Positions 7,208 to 16,038 of a stretch of DNA of 55,313 bases are shown here, in pieces; position 1 is the stretch's first letter, and each line of letters opens with the position of its first letter. The stretch is taken from the NCBI RefSeq assembly GCF_013911755.1, contig NZ_JACESP010000025.1:1-55313 (forward strand), given 5' to 3'. Both the position numbers and the translations under genes were made by a program. This stretch comes from Sphingosinicella sp. (lineage in GTDB: Bacteria > Pseudomonadota > Alphaproteobacteria > Sphingomonadales > Sphingomonadaceae). The notes under the pieces were generated by a model, which saw nothing but the letters and a program-made list of their open reading frames with translations, had not been told where the DNA came from and made no database searches.

Positions 7208-8221
7208 TCACTTAAATGGTGCAACATTTAAGAACACTAGGTTCCATTCCGCACTTGAAAGGGGCAATGCCCCTTTAATCTCGGTAAAATATGACTTCGG
7301 AGGCCCCATACCGGGCCAGTCAGAACCCGCCACGAAACGATCGAGACCGATACGCCGCATCGTTGCCACGAGAGCGTCAGGCGTACCTTCGGTGTCAGGC
7401 TTGGAAACCAGAAGCGCAAGATCGAACACGAGGTTTCGCGTGCCCGGCATTCTGGCTTCGATCGCCTCTCGATAGGCATCAAGCGTGTCTACCAACCTTT
7501 GATCAATGTAGCCGCTCCCTCCGCAGTGCACGACCTGCACCGGCTCATCTCCGGCGTGCGACAGAACATTGCGAATAAATAATTGCGTATCCTGGCGACT
7601 GTATGTTTCGGGGCTACTAACATGAATGACAAGTGCCAGATTTCCCTCACGTGCGCGATCGATAATCGTTGCAAGGGCTTTCGTGTGCGCCTCGGAATTC
7701 TGGTCATATCCGCTGTTCGCAAGGTGCAGCTTCACCCCCGAAACACCTTCCCGTCCCCTCCAGTATTCCAATTCCGAAAGCGCATCGGAATGCATCGGAT
7801 TGACACTGATGAAGGCCTTGAGACGTCCATGCGATTTCAGTGCCATATCGACGACGTACCGATTTTCGGCGCGTGTCAGTTCTGCGATGTCCGAGCCCTG
7901 TTCACCAATCAGTGGAGACGCCAACATATAGGCGGCCGACAACAGGATTCCGCCCTTGATGCCACCTTCGTCCAAAATCCGCAGTGTATCAACGCCCGAG
8001 CGTTCGTTCACAATTTCCGGTGCGATATCCTTGAACATCTCCGGGCTCGCGGCCATCACGCGTTTCAATAGCGCGCTGATCGCCGGTCCTTGCGGGTGTA
8101 GATGGTGGTCCACGACCGGCACAACAGCCTCCTCAGCGGCGATCGCCGTAGCAGAACCAAAAATAATAACGAGAACGGCGGCGCTCGCCAACCATGTGAC
8201 CAGCTTATGACGAGTTTTCAT
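7208..8221 (-). CDS. Secreted amidohydrolase (amidohydrolase_2 type)
   Basis: A 337-residue predicted periplasmic metal-dependent hydrolase with a TIM-barrel fold. Residues 1-29 form a signal peptide ending in ATAIAA. The first-strand metal motif H-x-H is present in VDHHLHPQ near residues 38-41, a His occurs in LVIHVSSP mid-chain and another in VVHCGGSG, and the closing Asp is in AGSDWPG. This is the pattern of the decarboxylase/lactonase-like amidohydrolase_2 branch. It is the last gene of a minus-strand operon: the TonB receptor ends 36 bp upstream, preceded by FecR and an ECF sigma factor. The natural reading is that the receptor imports a compound that this enzyme hydrolyses. The substrate is unknown. 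Confidence 0.82.
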   Translation of the reverse strand: MKTRHKLVTWLASAAVLVIIFGSATAIAAEEAVVPVVDHHLHPQGPAISALLKRVMAASPEMFKDIAPEIVNERSGVDTLRILDEGGIKGGILLSAAYMLASPLIGEQGSDIAELTRAENRYVVDMALKSHGRLKAFISVNPMHSDALSELEYWRGREGVSGVKLHLANSGYDQNSEAHTKALATIIDRAREGNLALVIHVSSPETYSRQDTQLFIRNVLSHAGDEPVQVVHCGGSGYIDQRLVDTLDAYREAIEARMPGTRNLVFDLALLVSKPDTEGTPDALVATMRRIGLDRFVAGSDWPGMGPPKSYFTEIKGALPLSSAEWNLVFLNVAPFK

Positions 8222-8257
8222 TTCGCGTCTCCGTTGCTTCGCGAATTCGAAACAACT

Positions 8258-10750
8258 TCAGAAGTTCTTGGCGAGCGTCAGTCCGAAGGTTCGCGGCTGC
8301 AGGATCGCCGCTTGTTCAACAGTACCCATTGTCGTTGAATTCGTATAGGCACGCTTATTGGTCAAGTTACGAAGGAAAAGACCCAATTCTACGTCCCGAC
8401 TTTCCAGGCGGGCATAAAAATCGAACGTGTCATAAGCAGGAAGTACGAAGCGCGCGGTCGATGCGGTCGGCTGGAATCCGCTTAAGCGACGATCGACATG
8501 ACGAAAGCCCCCGCCGAACGAAAACATCCAACGGTCATCAATCGGCATCTCATAGTCGAACGCCAGATAGCTTGCCCAGTCTGGGGTATCCGGAAGCGGA
8601 TCGCCCGCAGCCGAATAGCTTGGCGAAGGCGTACCCTTGCGCACATAGGCATCCGTGTAGGCAACGTTTCCGATCAGGCTCAGCCCCGTCATGGGCCTCA
8701 ATACCACCGATGCTTCAAAGCCCTGACTGCGCGCTTCGTTTGCATTGTAATAATAATTGATACCTGTAACCGGATCGGTGCCGCGTGTCTGGATATCGGT
8801 CCAATCAATCAGAAACCCGGCGAGATCGAGCGAGATCAGGCGTTCCGCGAGATCGGCTTTAAAACCGGCCTCGTAGCTCAGCACTTTGTCTGTGCCGTAC
8901 GAGACCAACGTCCCGGTCTGACCGGCATTAGGACCACCCGGGCGAAACCCGCTCGCGACACGTCCGTAGACCATTAGATCGTCGGTCACACGGTAGCGAG
9001 GGTTTATGAGAAACGTTGCCTGACTCTCGGAGGAGGACGCTTTTGTTACACTATCACCGCCCGCAAGCAGGCCGGAAACAGCTGATCTGGAAGATTGCTT
9101 GTTGTGGCTGTACCGAAGGCCGGCCGTTACATCGAAGCGGGAGGTAAAGTTCAGCGTTAAATTGCCGAAACCGGCAATCTCCTCATACTTTGATGGCGCA
9201 AGAACGGTAAGAAGGTCAGGTAGCGGAACGCTGAGCTCACCGCCGGTTGCGCCCTCGAGCGTGTTCACGGTTTGAAACGTGTCAGATTTCTCATGCGTGT
9301 AGAAAACACCGATCTGCCACCCGAGAAATCCCTGCGACAAGGAGGTTGCGCGAAACTCTTGAGTGAACTTTTCCGTATCCAGATCCGTGACCAATCCTGC
9401 GCCTGCACCTGGAACGCCCGATATGGCTTCGATCGCTGAACCGAGGATTTCAGAATAGTCGACTAAACTTGAGAAGCGCCGCTCGCTGTAATTGGTATTA
9501 GACAGAATCTCGAAAGCATCGAAATCCAACTTCACGGCTGCGTTGTAAAATTCGAGCGTGAATCTCGACGTGTCGGTTCCTGGGATCCGCGCGGTGTTGA
9601 GATCCGTATAACGTGGTGTCCCTGTAACAGCGTCGAGATCGATTGTGGCACTACCATCGCCGCGAATATGCTGGCGCATGGCGGAAAGGTCGATCGAGAC
9701 CATCTCGGCGGGTTTCAACGCGAGGGCAATGCGGCCGCCATCATAGCGCGTCTCGTTCCGGTCACGGTTCCGACGGATGGGATCATCGATGAAACCGGGG
9801 TCGAGGCGAAACAGACCGCTTGCCGATACTGCCGCATAGTCGGACAGCGGGACGTTGAGACGCCCGCGTACGGCTAGTCCCGCGTCACCATCTTCAACCG
9901 CCGATCCCGTCAGCTCGACTCGGCCGGACAGCGTATTGAAATTGGGCGCGCGCGTGACGTAGCGAATCAAGCCGCCAAGACTGCTGGCTCCGTAAAGTGT
10001 GCCTTGCGGCCCCCGAAGCACTTCGATGCGCTCAAGATCACCAGGATCGAGATCCGGGATGGACGTACCGAGGCCGTAGAAGGTACTCGAATTGAAGGGG
10101 GCATCATCAATGTAAACCGCAACCGTAGGGTTGCCGCTTGTGCCCGTGGTGAGACCACGAATGCTGACGCTCGACTGTGCGCCACCGGCAGCGGAATTAG
10201 TGACCGAGAGACCGGGTACACGATCGGCATACTCCTCAAGCCTGACAGCGCCCCGCTTGGAAAGCGTCTCCGCGCTTAGCGCCGAGATTGCGATCGCCGT
10301 ATCCCGCAAACGTTCGTTACGCTTGGTCGCCGTTATAATGATGTCGCCGTTCTCCGCTGTACTGACACCTTCAATGGCAGCGGTTTCGACCTCTGTGGCT
10401 GCTGGAAGCGCAGGGTTGTTTCGGCGTTCTCCCGCCTTCGGCCGATAACCTAGAACGATAAGGGCCTTATCATCGGAAACGATGGTAAGACCGGTTCCAT
10501 CGATCAGCATTCGCAGCGCGGCACGCGTATCGAAGCTGCCTTTTATCGCACGGGTTTTTACGCCGCGCAGCTTTCCCGTCGGAGCCGATATCTGGATTCC
10601 AGCCTGCCGCGCGAATTCGGGTATCGCTTTTCGCGCATCCTGCGCCGCCACGTCGAAAGCTCGCTGCTGAGCCCTTACGGGTGTTGAAACGGCAATGCTG
10701 ATCACTGCAGCGCCCACGGCAGCTGCACTTTTCCAATACCCAACCGTCAT
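8258..10750 (-). CDS. TonB-dependent receptor with N-terminal STN domain
   Basis: An outer-membrane active transporter of 830 residues. After a signal peptide (to about residue 27, ending PVRAQ) comes a secretin/TonB short N-terminal (STN) signalling domain (about 30-100). A TonB box follows (GDIIITATKR), then the plug domain with GTLYGASSLGGLIRYVT and a long beta-barrel ending in the C-terminal aromatic residue (TLAKNF). The STN domain marks a transducer that talks to a FecR-type anti-sigma protein; the FecR and ECF sigma genes lie directly upstream on the same strand, so the three form a FecA-FecR-FecI circuit. The ATG at 10750 is chosen because it has GAGGGGG upstream and yields a clean signal peptide. 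The partner amidohydrolase follows by 36 bp. The ligand is unknown; the linked hydrolase suggests an organic substrate rather than a siderophore. Confidence 0.92.
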   Translation of the reverse strand: MTVGYWKSAAAVGAAVISIAVSTPVRAQQRAFDVAAQDARKAIPEFARQAGIQISAPTGKLRGVKTRAIKGSFDTRAALRMLIDGTGLTIVSDDKALIVLGYRPKAGERRNNPALPAATEVETAAIEGVSTAENGDIIITATKRNERLRDTAIAISALSAETLSKRGAVRLEEYADRVPGLSVTNSAAGGAQSSVSIRGLTTGTSGNPTVAVYIDDAPFNSSTFYGLGTSIPDLDPGDLERIEVLRGPQGTLYGASSLGGLIRYVTRAPNFNTLSGRVELTGSAVEDGDAGLAVRGRLNVPLSDYAAVSASGLFRLDPGFIDDPIRRNRDRNETRYDGGRIALALKPAEMVSIDLSAMRQHIRGDGSATIDLDAVTGTPRYTDLNTARIPGTDTSRFTLEFYNAAVKLDFDAFEILSNTNYSERRFSSLVDYSEILGSAIEAISGVPGAGAGLVTDLDTEKFTQEFRATSLSQGFLGWQIGVFYTHEKSDTFQTVNTLEGATGGELSVPLPDLLTVLAPSKYEEIAGFGNLTLNFTSRFDVTAGLRYSHNKQSSRSAVSGLLAGGDSVTKASSSESQATFLINPRYRVTDDLMVYGRVASGFRPGGPNAGQTGTLVSYGTDKVLSYEAGFKADLAERLISLDLAGFLIDWTDIQTRGTDPVTGINYYYNANEARSQGFEASVVLRPMTGLSLIGNVAYTDAYVRKGTPSPSYSAAGDPLPDTPDWASYLAFDYEMPIDDRWMFSFGGGFRHVDRRLSGFQPTASTARFVLPAYDTFDFYARLESRDVELGLFLRNLTNKRAYTNSTTMGTVEQAAILQPRTFGLTLAKNF

Positions 10751-10855
10751 CTTGTTCCCCCTCTTCGCCTCTCGGAATCTTGGGCGTTCGGACAAAGACG
10801 CACGGCAAAGACATTTCCCCCAATACGCAGACACTTTTTTTGGAAGGTGCGTTGG

Positions 10856-11821
10856 CTATCGGGACAGTCGAACCTCACCGGGACCGACCGTCGCTTGGAG
10901 ACCGAGGCTGGCAGCAGCTGCGCGGGCGAAGCTCACGGGATCGTTCATTGAGAAAAGGCCACTAATCTCCTCTCGGGCCACGTCCGGGTCGTCAATTATG
11001 ATCCGCGTATCGCTGTAGCGCGCGAATGTCTGTGCCGCCTGCGCCAACGTATCGCCCTCGAAAGCGATACGTCCCGCGCTCCAGGCGAGCTCTCGTGAGA
11101 TATCACCCGGAGAAATGGATGAGGGCGCTATCGTCTTTATAGCCGTTGCAGACATGCGCGTGTTGGCGGCCATGCGAACCGGACGGGCTGAATCACGTGC
11201 GGACACATCCACGATTCCCTCGCGCACCATCACCTCCACTGGCGCCGATTCCAGGCGTTTTACCGTGAAGCTGGTGCCGACAGCCGTTACAAACGCCTCG
11301 CCCGCATGGACGACGAACGGCCGGGCCTTGTCCTTCGCGACATCGAAGAGTGCCTCGCCCTCGTCAAGTGTGACACGCCTTCGCTCCTCGTTGAAGGCAA
11401 CACGGATTCTCGAGCTTGTATTCAAGGTGATGACCGAGCCATCCTCCAGCGTGACAATGCGCGTTTCGCCGATGCGCGTCTCATAAAGCTCGGGCTGCCG
11501 TAACGTCAGCCCGACCACCCCAATGCCGCTCGCCGCGATCGCCACAAGGCCGACCCAGACCGCGCGGCGGCTGATGCGACGCGGCCCGGCGTCCGCCTTC
11601 GGCAGAAAGTGCTTTGGATCGTAGTTAGCACCGAGTGCTTTTGCCCGTTCCGTATGCAAGGAGATCGCGCGCATGCGCATGAACGCACCGCGCCTGCGGT
11701 CGTCGGCGGACAACCACATCTCCAGCCGCTTGTCGTCTTCGGGAGACAGCGGGCCACGATCGATGCGCGCCGCCCATTCGGCCGCAACCGCGTCAATCTC
11801 CTGACTTGTCACCCTTGGCAT
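10856..11821 (-). CDS. FecR-family anti-sigma regulator
   Basis: A 321-residue inner-membrane signal relay. The N-terminal cytoplasmic DUF4880 segment (about 1-60, AAEWAARIDRGPLSPEDDKR) binds the sigma factor. One transmembrane helix follows (around 95-115, VGLVAIAASGIGVVGL), then the periplasmic FecR domain with the family motif ETRIGETRIVTLEDGSVITL and a C-terminal DUF4974/STN-like domain that contacts the receptor. Its start overlaps the sigma gene end by 29 bp, which implies translational coupling. The receptor gene follows after 105 bp. The frame is open upstream, but the ATG at 11821 gives the standard family N-terminus. Confidence 0.9.
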   Translation of the reverse strand: MPRVTSQEIDAVAAEWAARIDRGPLSPEDDKRLEMWLSADDRRRGAFMRMRAISLHTERAKALGANYDPKHFLPKADAGPRRISRRAVWVGLVAIAASGIGVVGLTLRQPELYETRIGETRIVTLEDGSVITLNTSSRIRVAFNEERRRVTLDEGEALFDVAKDKARPFVVHAGEAFVTAVGTSFTVKRLESAPVEVMVREGIVDVSARDSARPVRMAANTRMSATAIKTIAPSSISPGDISRELAWSAGRIAFEGDTLAQAAQTFARYSDTRIIIDDPDVAREEISGLFSMNDPVSFARAAAASLGLQATVGPGEVRLSR

Positions 11822-12389
11822 GTGCCCGTTCAACCTCTCTCGTCTCCTCTCTAGACGCATCACGCCCCTGTCTTCCGCAACGTCCGAAAACGCGCGCCAG
11901 GCGCCGGAAGCCGTTGGCCATCTGTTTTTCCACCGTGCTTTCGGTGACGCCCAGGCGCTCCGCGACTTGTCGCTGGGAAAGGCCTTCGATGCGCCGCAAC
12001 ACGAAAACCTCACGCATACGGGAGGGCAATGTCGCGATTGCTGCACCCAGCCGATGCAACTCGTCGCGATCCCCAGCGACCGTTTCGGGATCCGGCTCCT
12101 CGTCAACGAAGATGTCTGTGTCCATTTGCGCGAATGACTGCATGGGGACCACGCGGGCACGCCGCAAATGTGTCATCATCACCGAGTGCGCCGTTCGGAC
12201 AATATAGCTCCGATGGTCGACAATACCGTCTACCGAACCGACCGTACTCAGTCGCGCATAGGTTTCCTGCACGACATCGTCTATCTCCAGCCCGTCCACG
12301 CGCCGCCGCAACAGCCATGCACGCAAGGCAGGTTCGTGCGGAAGCACATATTTTGCCAGCCAGTGCGCGCGTGCGTCGGAAGAATGCAT
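11793..12389 (-). CDS. ECF sigma factor (FecI-like)
   Basis: A 198-residue RNA polymerase sigma factor of the FecI group. Region 2 is seen at about 15-75 (EIDDVVQETYARL is the conserved region 2.2 stretch) and region 4 at about 115-165 (LPSRMREVFVLRRIEGLSQR, then ERLGVTESTVEKQMANG). It would direct transcription of the FecR and receptor genes when the receptor is occupied. I chose ATG 12389, as the region upstream is hydrophobic and unlike the family. It begins only 41 bp after the stop of the traD-like gene on the same strand, so the cargo operon could be reached by transcription from the transfer genes. Confidence 0.9.
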   Translation of the reverse strand: MHSSDARAHWLAKYVLPHEPALRAWLLRRRVDGLEIDDVVQETYARLSTVGSVDGIVDHRSYIVRTAHSVMMTHLRRARVVPMQSFAQMDTDIFVDEEPDPETVAGDRDELHRLGAAIATLPSRMREVFVLRRIEGLSQRQVAERLGVTESTVEKQMANGFRRLARVFGRCGRQGRDASREETREVERAHAKGDKSGD

Positions 12390-12430
12390 TGCCAACAAGA
12401 ATACCAAACAGATTTTCGCCGCAAGAAGAA

Positions 12431-12691
12431 TCAATTTTCAAGCGTGCCAACTTCTGCCGATGCGAACGCTCGTTTCCCCTTGCGTCGCCACAGCGCAATG
12501 ACCTCATCCCGCCGCTCGCCAGCCGCCTGCTGCACGAGCCCGAGCAGCGCCCCGTAGATCGCCGCCCGGTCGTCATCGACGAGCACATCGAGCCTGGCCT
12601 TGACGATGAGCCCGCCGAGTTCGATGAGCCGGCGCGTCCGCTCGCGGCGCTTCACGACCCAGTCCTGCGTATCAGCCCGCGCCCGCCGCAC
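12431..12691 (-). CDS. traD: TraD-like conjugal transfer protein
   Basis: An 86-residue protein matching the small TraD protein of Ti-type transfer systems: a basic N-terminus (KRRERTRRLIELGGLIVKAR) followed by a helix that ends in a variable acidic/basic tail. TraD is an accessory protein encoded between traC and traG. The start is uncertain: a GTG at 12691 would overlap the traC stop by 20 bp, typical of coupled transfer genes, and the frame is open further upstream. In Ti-like systems traG (the coupling protein) follows; here the next gene is an ECF sigma factor and traG is absent from the window. Confidence 0.68.
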   Translation of the reverse strand: MRRARADTQDWVVKRRERTRRLIELGGLIVKARLDVLVDDDRAAIYGALLGLVQQAAGERRDEVIALWRRKGKRAFASAEVGTLEN

Positions 12692-12992
12692 CTGCAGCCG
12701 ATTGCAGAGAGCCCGGAGCCTTCCCTCGGCGCGGAGTGTCCTTCGCAGCGCCGTCAGCGTGCTTTCCGTGCAGAAAGAACGCGGCGCCCGCGGTGCGCCA
12801 CTCCTCCTTCTGCACCATGTCGGTGGTCGCTGCGGCTTTGACCAGCACGCCCGCAAGCACATCGACCCCGAGGCTGTCTGCGCCGGTCGCCGTGACGAGC
12901 TGCCCAAGCTCGCGAAGCTTCCGATCCTGAAGCGCCTTCGCCTTGTCGGCGAGCAGCTTCATCTCGGCATCATAATCACGGGGCCTGCGCAT
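12672..12992 (-). CDS. traC: TraC-like conjugal transfer protein
   Basis: A 106-residue, mostly helical protein starting MRRPRDYDAEMKLLADKAKA, the signature beginning of the small TraC/TraD family encoded divergently from the TraA relaxase in sphingomonad and rhizobial plasmids. It has the family's central GQLVTATGADSL segment and a WRTAGAAFF motif. The C-terminal 30 residues are low-complexity Gly/Ala/Arg. TraC is thought to be part of the relaxosome at oriT. The gene starts 174 bp from traA on the opposite strand, the classical layout with oriT between them. Databases name this family inconsistently (TraC or TraD). Confidence 0.75.
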   Translation of the reverse strand: MRRPRDYDAEMKLLADKAKALQDRKLRELGQLVTATGADSLGVDVLAGVLVKAAATTDMVQKEEWRTAGAAFFLHGKHADGAAKDTPRRGKAPGSLQSAAGAAGAG

Positions 12993-13109
12993 GGGGTTCG
13001 CTCCTTCGGTTCTCGCGGAATGTGCCGACGCTACGAGTCGTTCTGGCGCACGGTAAAGAGGCCGAACCTCAGTGAGACCGCCCGGTCCCTCGCGAGATTC
13101 GATCTTGTG

Positions 13110-13121
13110 AGGGCGCGCTTA
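13110..13121 (-). other. Putative oriT nic site (RSF1010/Ti-like)
   Basis: Read on the minus strand the sequence is TAAGCGCGCCCT, one mismatch from the nic-region core TAAGTGCGCCCT that I recall for RSF1010, which the Ti plasmid oriT resembles. It lies exactly where oriT sits in Ti-type systems, between the divergent traC and traA genes, 46 bp upstream of the TraA start. An ACGTCG repeat (ACGTCGTGCCGACGT, 13123-13137) adjoins it. The match is seen in sequence; function is inferred. Confidence 0.6.
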
Positions 13122-13166
13122 TACGTCGTGCCGACGTGGCTTTGGGGGTGTAAATGGCTAGCCCTC

Positions 13167-16034
13167 ATGGCGATCTACCACTTCAGCGCGAAGATCATCG
13201 GCCGGAGTACCGGCGCGAGCGCGCTCGCGTCTGCCGCGTACCGCTCCGCCGCACGGCTCCACGATCAACGCCTCGATCGGCACCACGACTTTACGAACAA
13301 GGCGGGCGTCATCCATTCCGAAGTCATGCTACCGGAGAATGCGCCTGCGCATCTTCGCGACCGCGAAGTGCTCTGGAACAGCGTCGAGGCGGCAGAGGTG
13401 CGCAAGGACGCACAGCTCGCCCGCGAGGTCGAGTTCGCACTGCCACGGGAACTGGACCAGGCCGACGCGATTGAAGTGGCGCGCGACTTCGTGCGAACCG
13501 AGTTCGTCGATCGCGGCATGTGCGCGGATCTCAACGTCCACTGGGACATCGGCGCCGACGGCATGGCGAAGCCCCACGCCCATGTCATGCTCACCATGCG
13601 CGAAGTGGACGCGGACGGCTTCGGCGCGAAGATGCGCGACTGGAACAGCACGCAGTTCCTTGAACACTGGCGCGAGGCCTGGGCGGTACACCTCAACCGC
13701 GCGCTCGCCGAGCACGACATCGACGTCACCGTCGACCACCGCAGCCTCGAGGCGCAGGGCATCGATCTTGAGCCCCAGAACAAGATCGGCCCGGCTGCCG
13801 CGCGCATGGCCGATGTGGGGCTTACGGCCGAGCGTCTCGACGAGCACCGCGCCATCGCGCGCGCCAACGGCGAGCGTATCCTCAAGCAGCCCGACGTGGC
13901 GCTCGATGCGCTGACGCACCAACAGTCAACGTTCACGCACCGCGAGCTTGCGATGTTCGTGCACCGGCACAGCGACGGCAAGGAGCAGTTCGACCGCGTG
14001 CTTGCTGCGGTCGAAGCCTCGCCGGAGCTGATCGCGCTTGGCAAGGACGGGCGCGAGCATGAACGCTTTACTAGCCGTACGATGCTGGAGACCGAGCAGA
14101 GGCTCGAACAGGCCACGGAGCGCCTGCAGCGGAAGGACAAACACGCCGTCCGCGACCTGTTCCGCGACCATGCCGTCGCGCGCGCCGAGCGGCACGGCCT
14201 CGTGCTCTCGACCGAGCAACGCGCCGCGCTCGACCATGTGACCGAACCCAGGGGCCTCGGCATCATTGTCGGCTATGCCGGAACGGGGAAGTCCGCACTG
14301 CTCGGCGTGGCACGTGAAGCCTGGGAGGATGCGGGCTACCGCGTACGCGGCCTCGCGCTCTCCGGCATCGCCGCCGAGAACCTCGAAGCGGGATCGCGCA
14401 TCGCGTCGCGAACGATCGCAGCTCAGGAGCACGCCTGGGCGGGCGGCACCGATCGTCTGACGCCGCGCGACGTGCTCGTCATCGACGAGGCCGGGATGAT
14501 CGGAACGCGGCAGATGGAGCGTGTGCTGTCACATGCCAGTGAGGTCGGCGCGAAGGTCGTTCTGGTCGGCGATCCCGAGCAGTTGCAGGCGATCGAGGCG
14601 GGCGCGGCGTTCCGCAGCATCCATGAGCGCCATGGCGGGATCGAGGTCACCGAGATCCGCCGTCAGCACGACGCCTGGCAGCGCGACGCCGTGCGCCAGC
14701 TCGCGACGGGCAGAACCGCAGAAGCGATCCACGCACTCAAGGAGCATGACCGCATCCATGCCGCACCAACCGAAGCCGACGCGAAGAAACAGCTCATCGA
14801 TCGCTGGGACAAGGACCGGAAGGCGCAGCCGCAGAAAAGCCGGCTGATCCTCGCGCACACGCGCGCCGACGTTACATCGCTCAATGCACTCGCACGCCAG
14901 CGCCTGCGGCTTGGCAAACAGCTTGGTGATGACGTCCGTGTCGAGACCACCAAGGAGCCAAAGCCGTTCGCGCGCGGTGACCGGGTGATGTTCCTGCGGA
15001 ACGAGAAGAGCATGGGGGTGAAGAACGGCTCGCTCGGCAGGGTCGAGAGCGTGAGTCCGGCACGCATGGCGGTGATGCTCGACGATGGTAGAGCCATAAG
15101 CTTCGACACGAAGCTCTATACCGACATCGACCATGGCTATGCCGCCACGATCCACAAGGGGCAGGGGGTGACAGTCGACCGGTCCTATGTCCTCGCAACG
15201 CAGGGCATGGACCGGCACGGCGCCTATGTCGCGCTCTCACGTCACAGGGAGCGCGTGGACCTCTACTACGGCAAGGAGACGGTCAAGAACGAGCAGCAGC
15301 TGATCCGCACGCTGGCACGCGATCGCGGTAAGGACATGGTCGGTGACTATGGGCCGTTCGCCGACAAGGCCGAAGCGTTCGCCGCGCGGCGCGGCATCAC
15401 GCTTAGGGAGCGGGTCAAGGAAATCGCGGTCAAGGTCCGCGACATGTTCGAGGGGCTGCAACTGAAAAGCGCCCCGATCCAGGCGCCGAAGCCCCAGCTC
15501 GAGCCGGCGGTCGAGCAGTATGCGCGCACGGTGCAGAAGGTCCGCGAGATGGGACTTGCGCGCGTGCCGATGAGCGATGGCCTTCGCGCCATGCACGAAC
15601 GCGACGAGGCCGCGCTCGATGCGATCCGGCCCGGCGCGGCGCGTGACCTTCGGAATGCATGGCGCGCGGACCTGAAGCTGCTCGACACGATGGCACGCGG
15701 CGACGTGCGGCAGGCGCGCGCCGTGCTCGACGAGGCCGAGCGTTATCGCAGCGACCCCACCTACCGTGCCGACCGGTTCGTCGCGGAATGGACAAGGCTC
15801 CGCAAGCAGCAGGAGCATGCCAGGTTCTGGGGTGAGGAGCACAAGCTCCCGAAGATCAACGCCGGCATGGCGGGCCTCGCGAAGAGTCTCGAACGCGATG
15901 CGCAGATGGAATCGCTCCTTCGTCCACGCGCTCGCGAGCTCGGGCTCGGCATCGGGATGGAACCGGCGCGCGGCCTGTCCCGGGAGCTCTCAGACTGGTT
16001 CGACCTCTCGCGCGGGCGGGGACTCAGCCGTTAG
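13167..16034 (+). CDS. traA: Ti-type relaxase-helicase TraA
   Basis: A 955-residue bifunctional transfer protein. The MobA/MobL relaxase domain spans about 1-230: it begins MAIYHFSAKIIGRSTG, has a Tyr in AAYRSAAR near 25, and a metal-binding His cluster in HWDIGADGMAKPHAHVML (H125, H137, H139). A RecD/TraI-type helicase follows, with Walker A GYAGTGKSA near 370, Walker B VIDEAGMIG near 440 and the UvrD C-terminal motif DHGYAATIHKGQGVTVDRSY. The C-terminal 200 residues are a coiled, basic tail. It nicks oriT and unwinds the transferred strand. Length is slightly short compared with Agrobacterium TraA (about 1100). The frame is open 189 codons upstream, but the family N-terminus fixes the start; no strong ribosome site is seen. 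No coupling protein or mating-pair genes are nearby, so transfer would depend on a helper. Confidence 0.93.
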   Translation: MAIYHFSAKIIGRSTGASALASAAYRSAARLHDQRLDRHHDFTNKAGVIHSEVMLPENAPAHLRDREVLWNSVEAAEVRKDAQLAREVEFALPRELDQADAIEVARDFVRTEFVDRGMCADLNVHWDIGADGMAKPHAHVMLTMREVDADGFGAKMRDWNSTQFLEHWREAWAVHLNRALAEHDIDVTVDHRSLEAQGIDLEPQNKIGPAAARMADVGLTAERLDEHRAIARANGERILKQPDVALDALTHQQSTFTHRELAMFVHRHSDGKEQFDRVLAAVEASPELIALGKDGREHERFTSRTMLETEQRLEQATERLQRKDKHAVRDLFRDHAVARAERHGLVLSTEQRAALDHVTEPRGLGIIVGYAGTGKSALLGVAREAWEDAGYRVRGLALSGIAAENLEAGSRIASRTIAAQEHAWAGGTDRLTPRDVLVIDEAGMIGTRQMERVLSHASEVGAKVVLVGDPEQLQAIEAGAAFRSIHERHGGIEVTEIRRQHDAWQRDAVRQLATGRTAEAIHALKEHDRIHAAPTEADAKKQLIDRWDKDRKAQPQKSRLILAHTRADVTSLNALARQRLRLGKQLGDDVRVETTKEPKPFARGDRVMFLRNEKSMGVKNGSLGRVESVSPARMAVMLDDGRAISFDTKLYTDIDHGYAATIHKGQGVTVDRSYVLATQGMDRHGAYVALSRHRERVDLYYGKETVKNEQQLIRTLARDRGKDMVGDYGPFADKAEAFAARRGITLRERVKEIAVKVRDMFEGLQLKSAPIQAPKPQLEPAVEQYARTVQKVREMGLARVPMSDGLRAMHERDEAALDAIRPGAARDLRNAWRADLKLLDTMARGDVRQARAVLDEAERYRSDPTYRADRFVAEWTRLRKQQEHARFWGEEHKLPKINAGMAGLAKSLERDAQMESLLRPRARELGLGIGMEPARGLSRELSDWFDLSRGRGLSR

Positions 16035-16038
16035 GCTC

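Noticed and set aside
12600-13166. 189-codon N-terminal extension of TraA
   Set aside because: It runs antisense to traC and traD and through the candidate oriT; relaxases of this family begin at the MAIYHF start.
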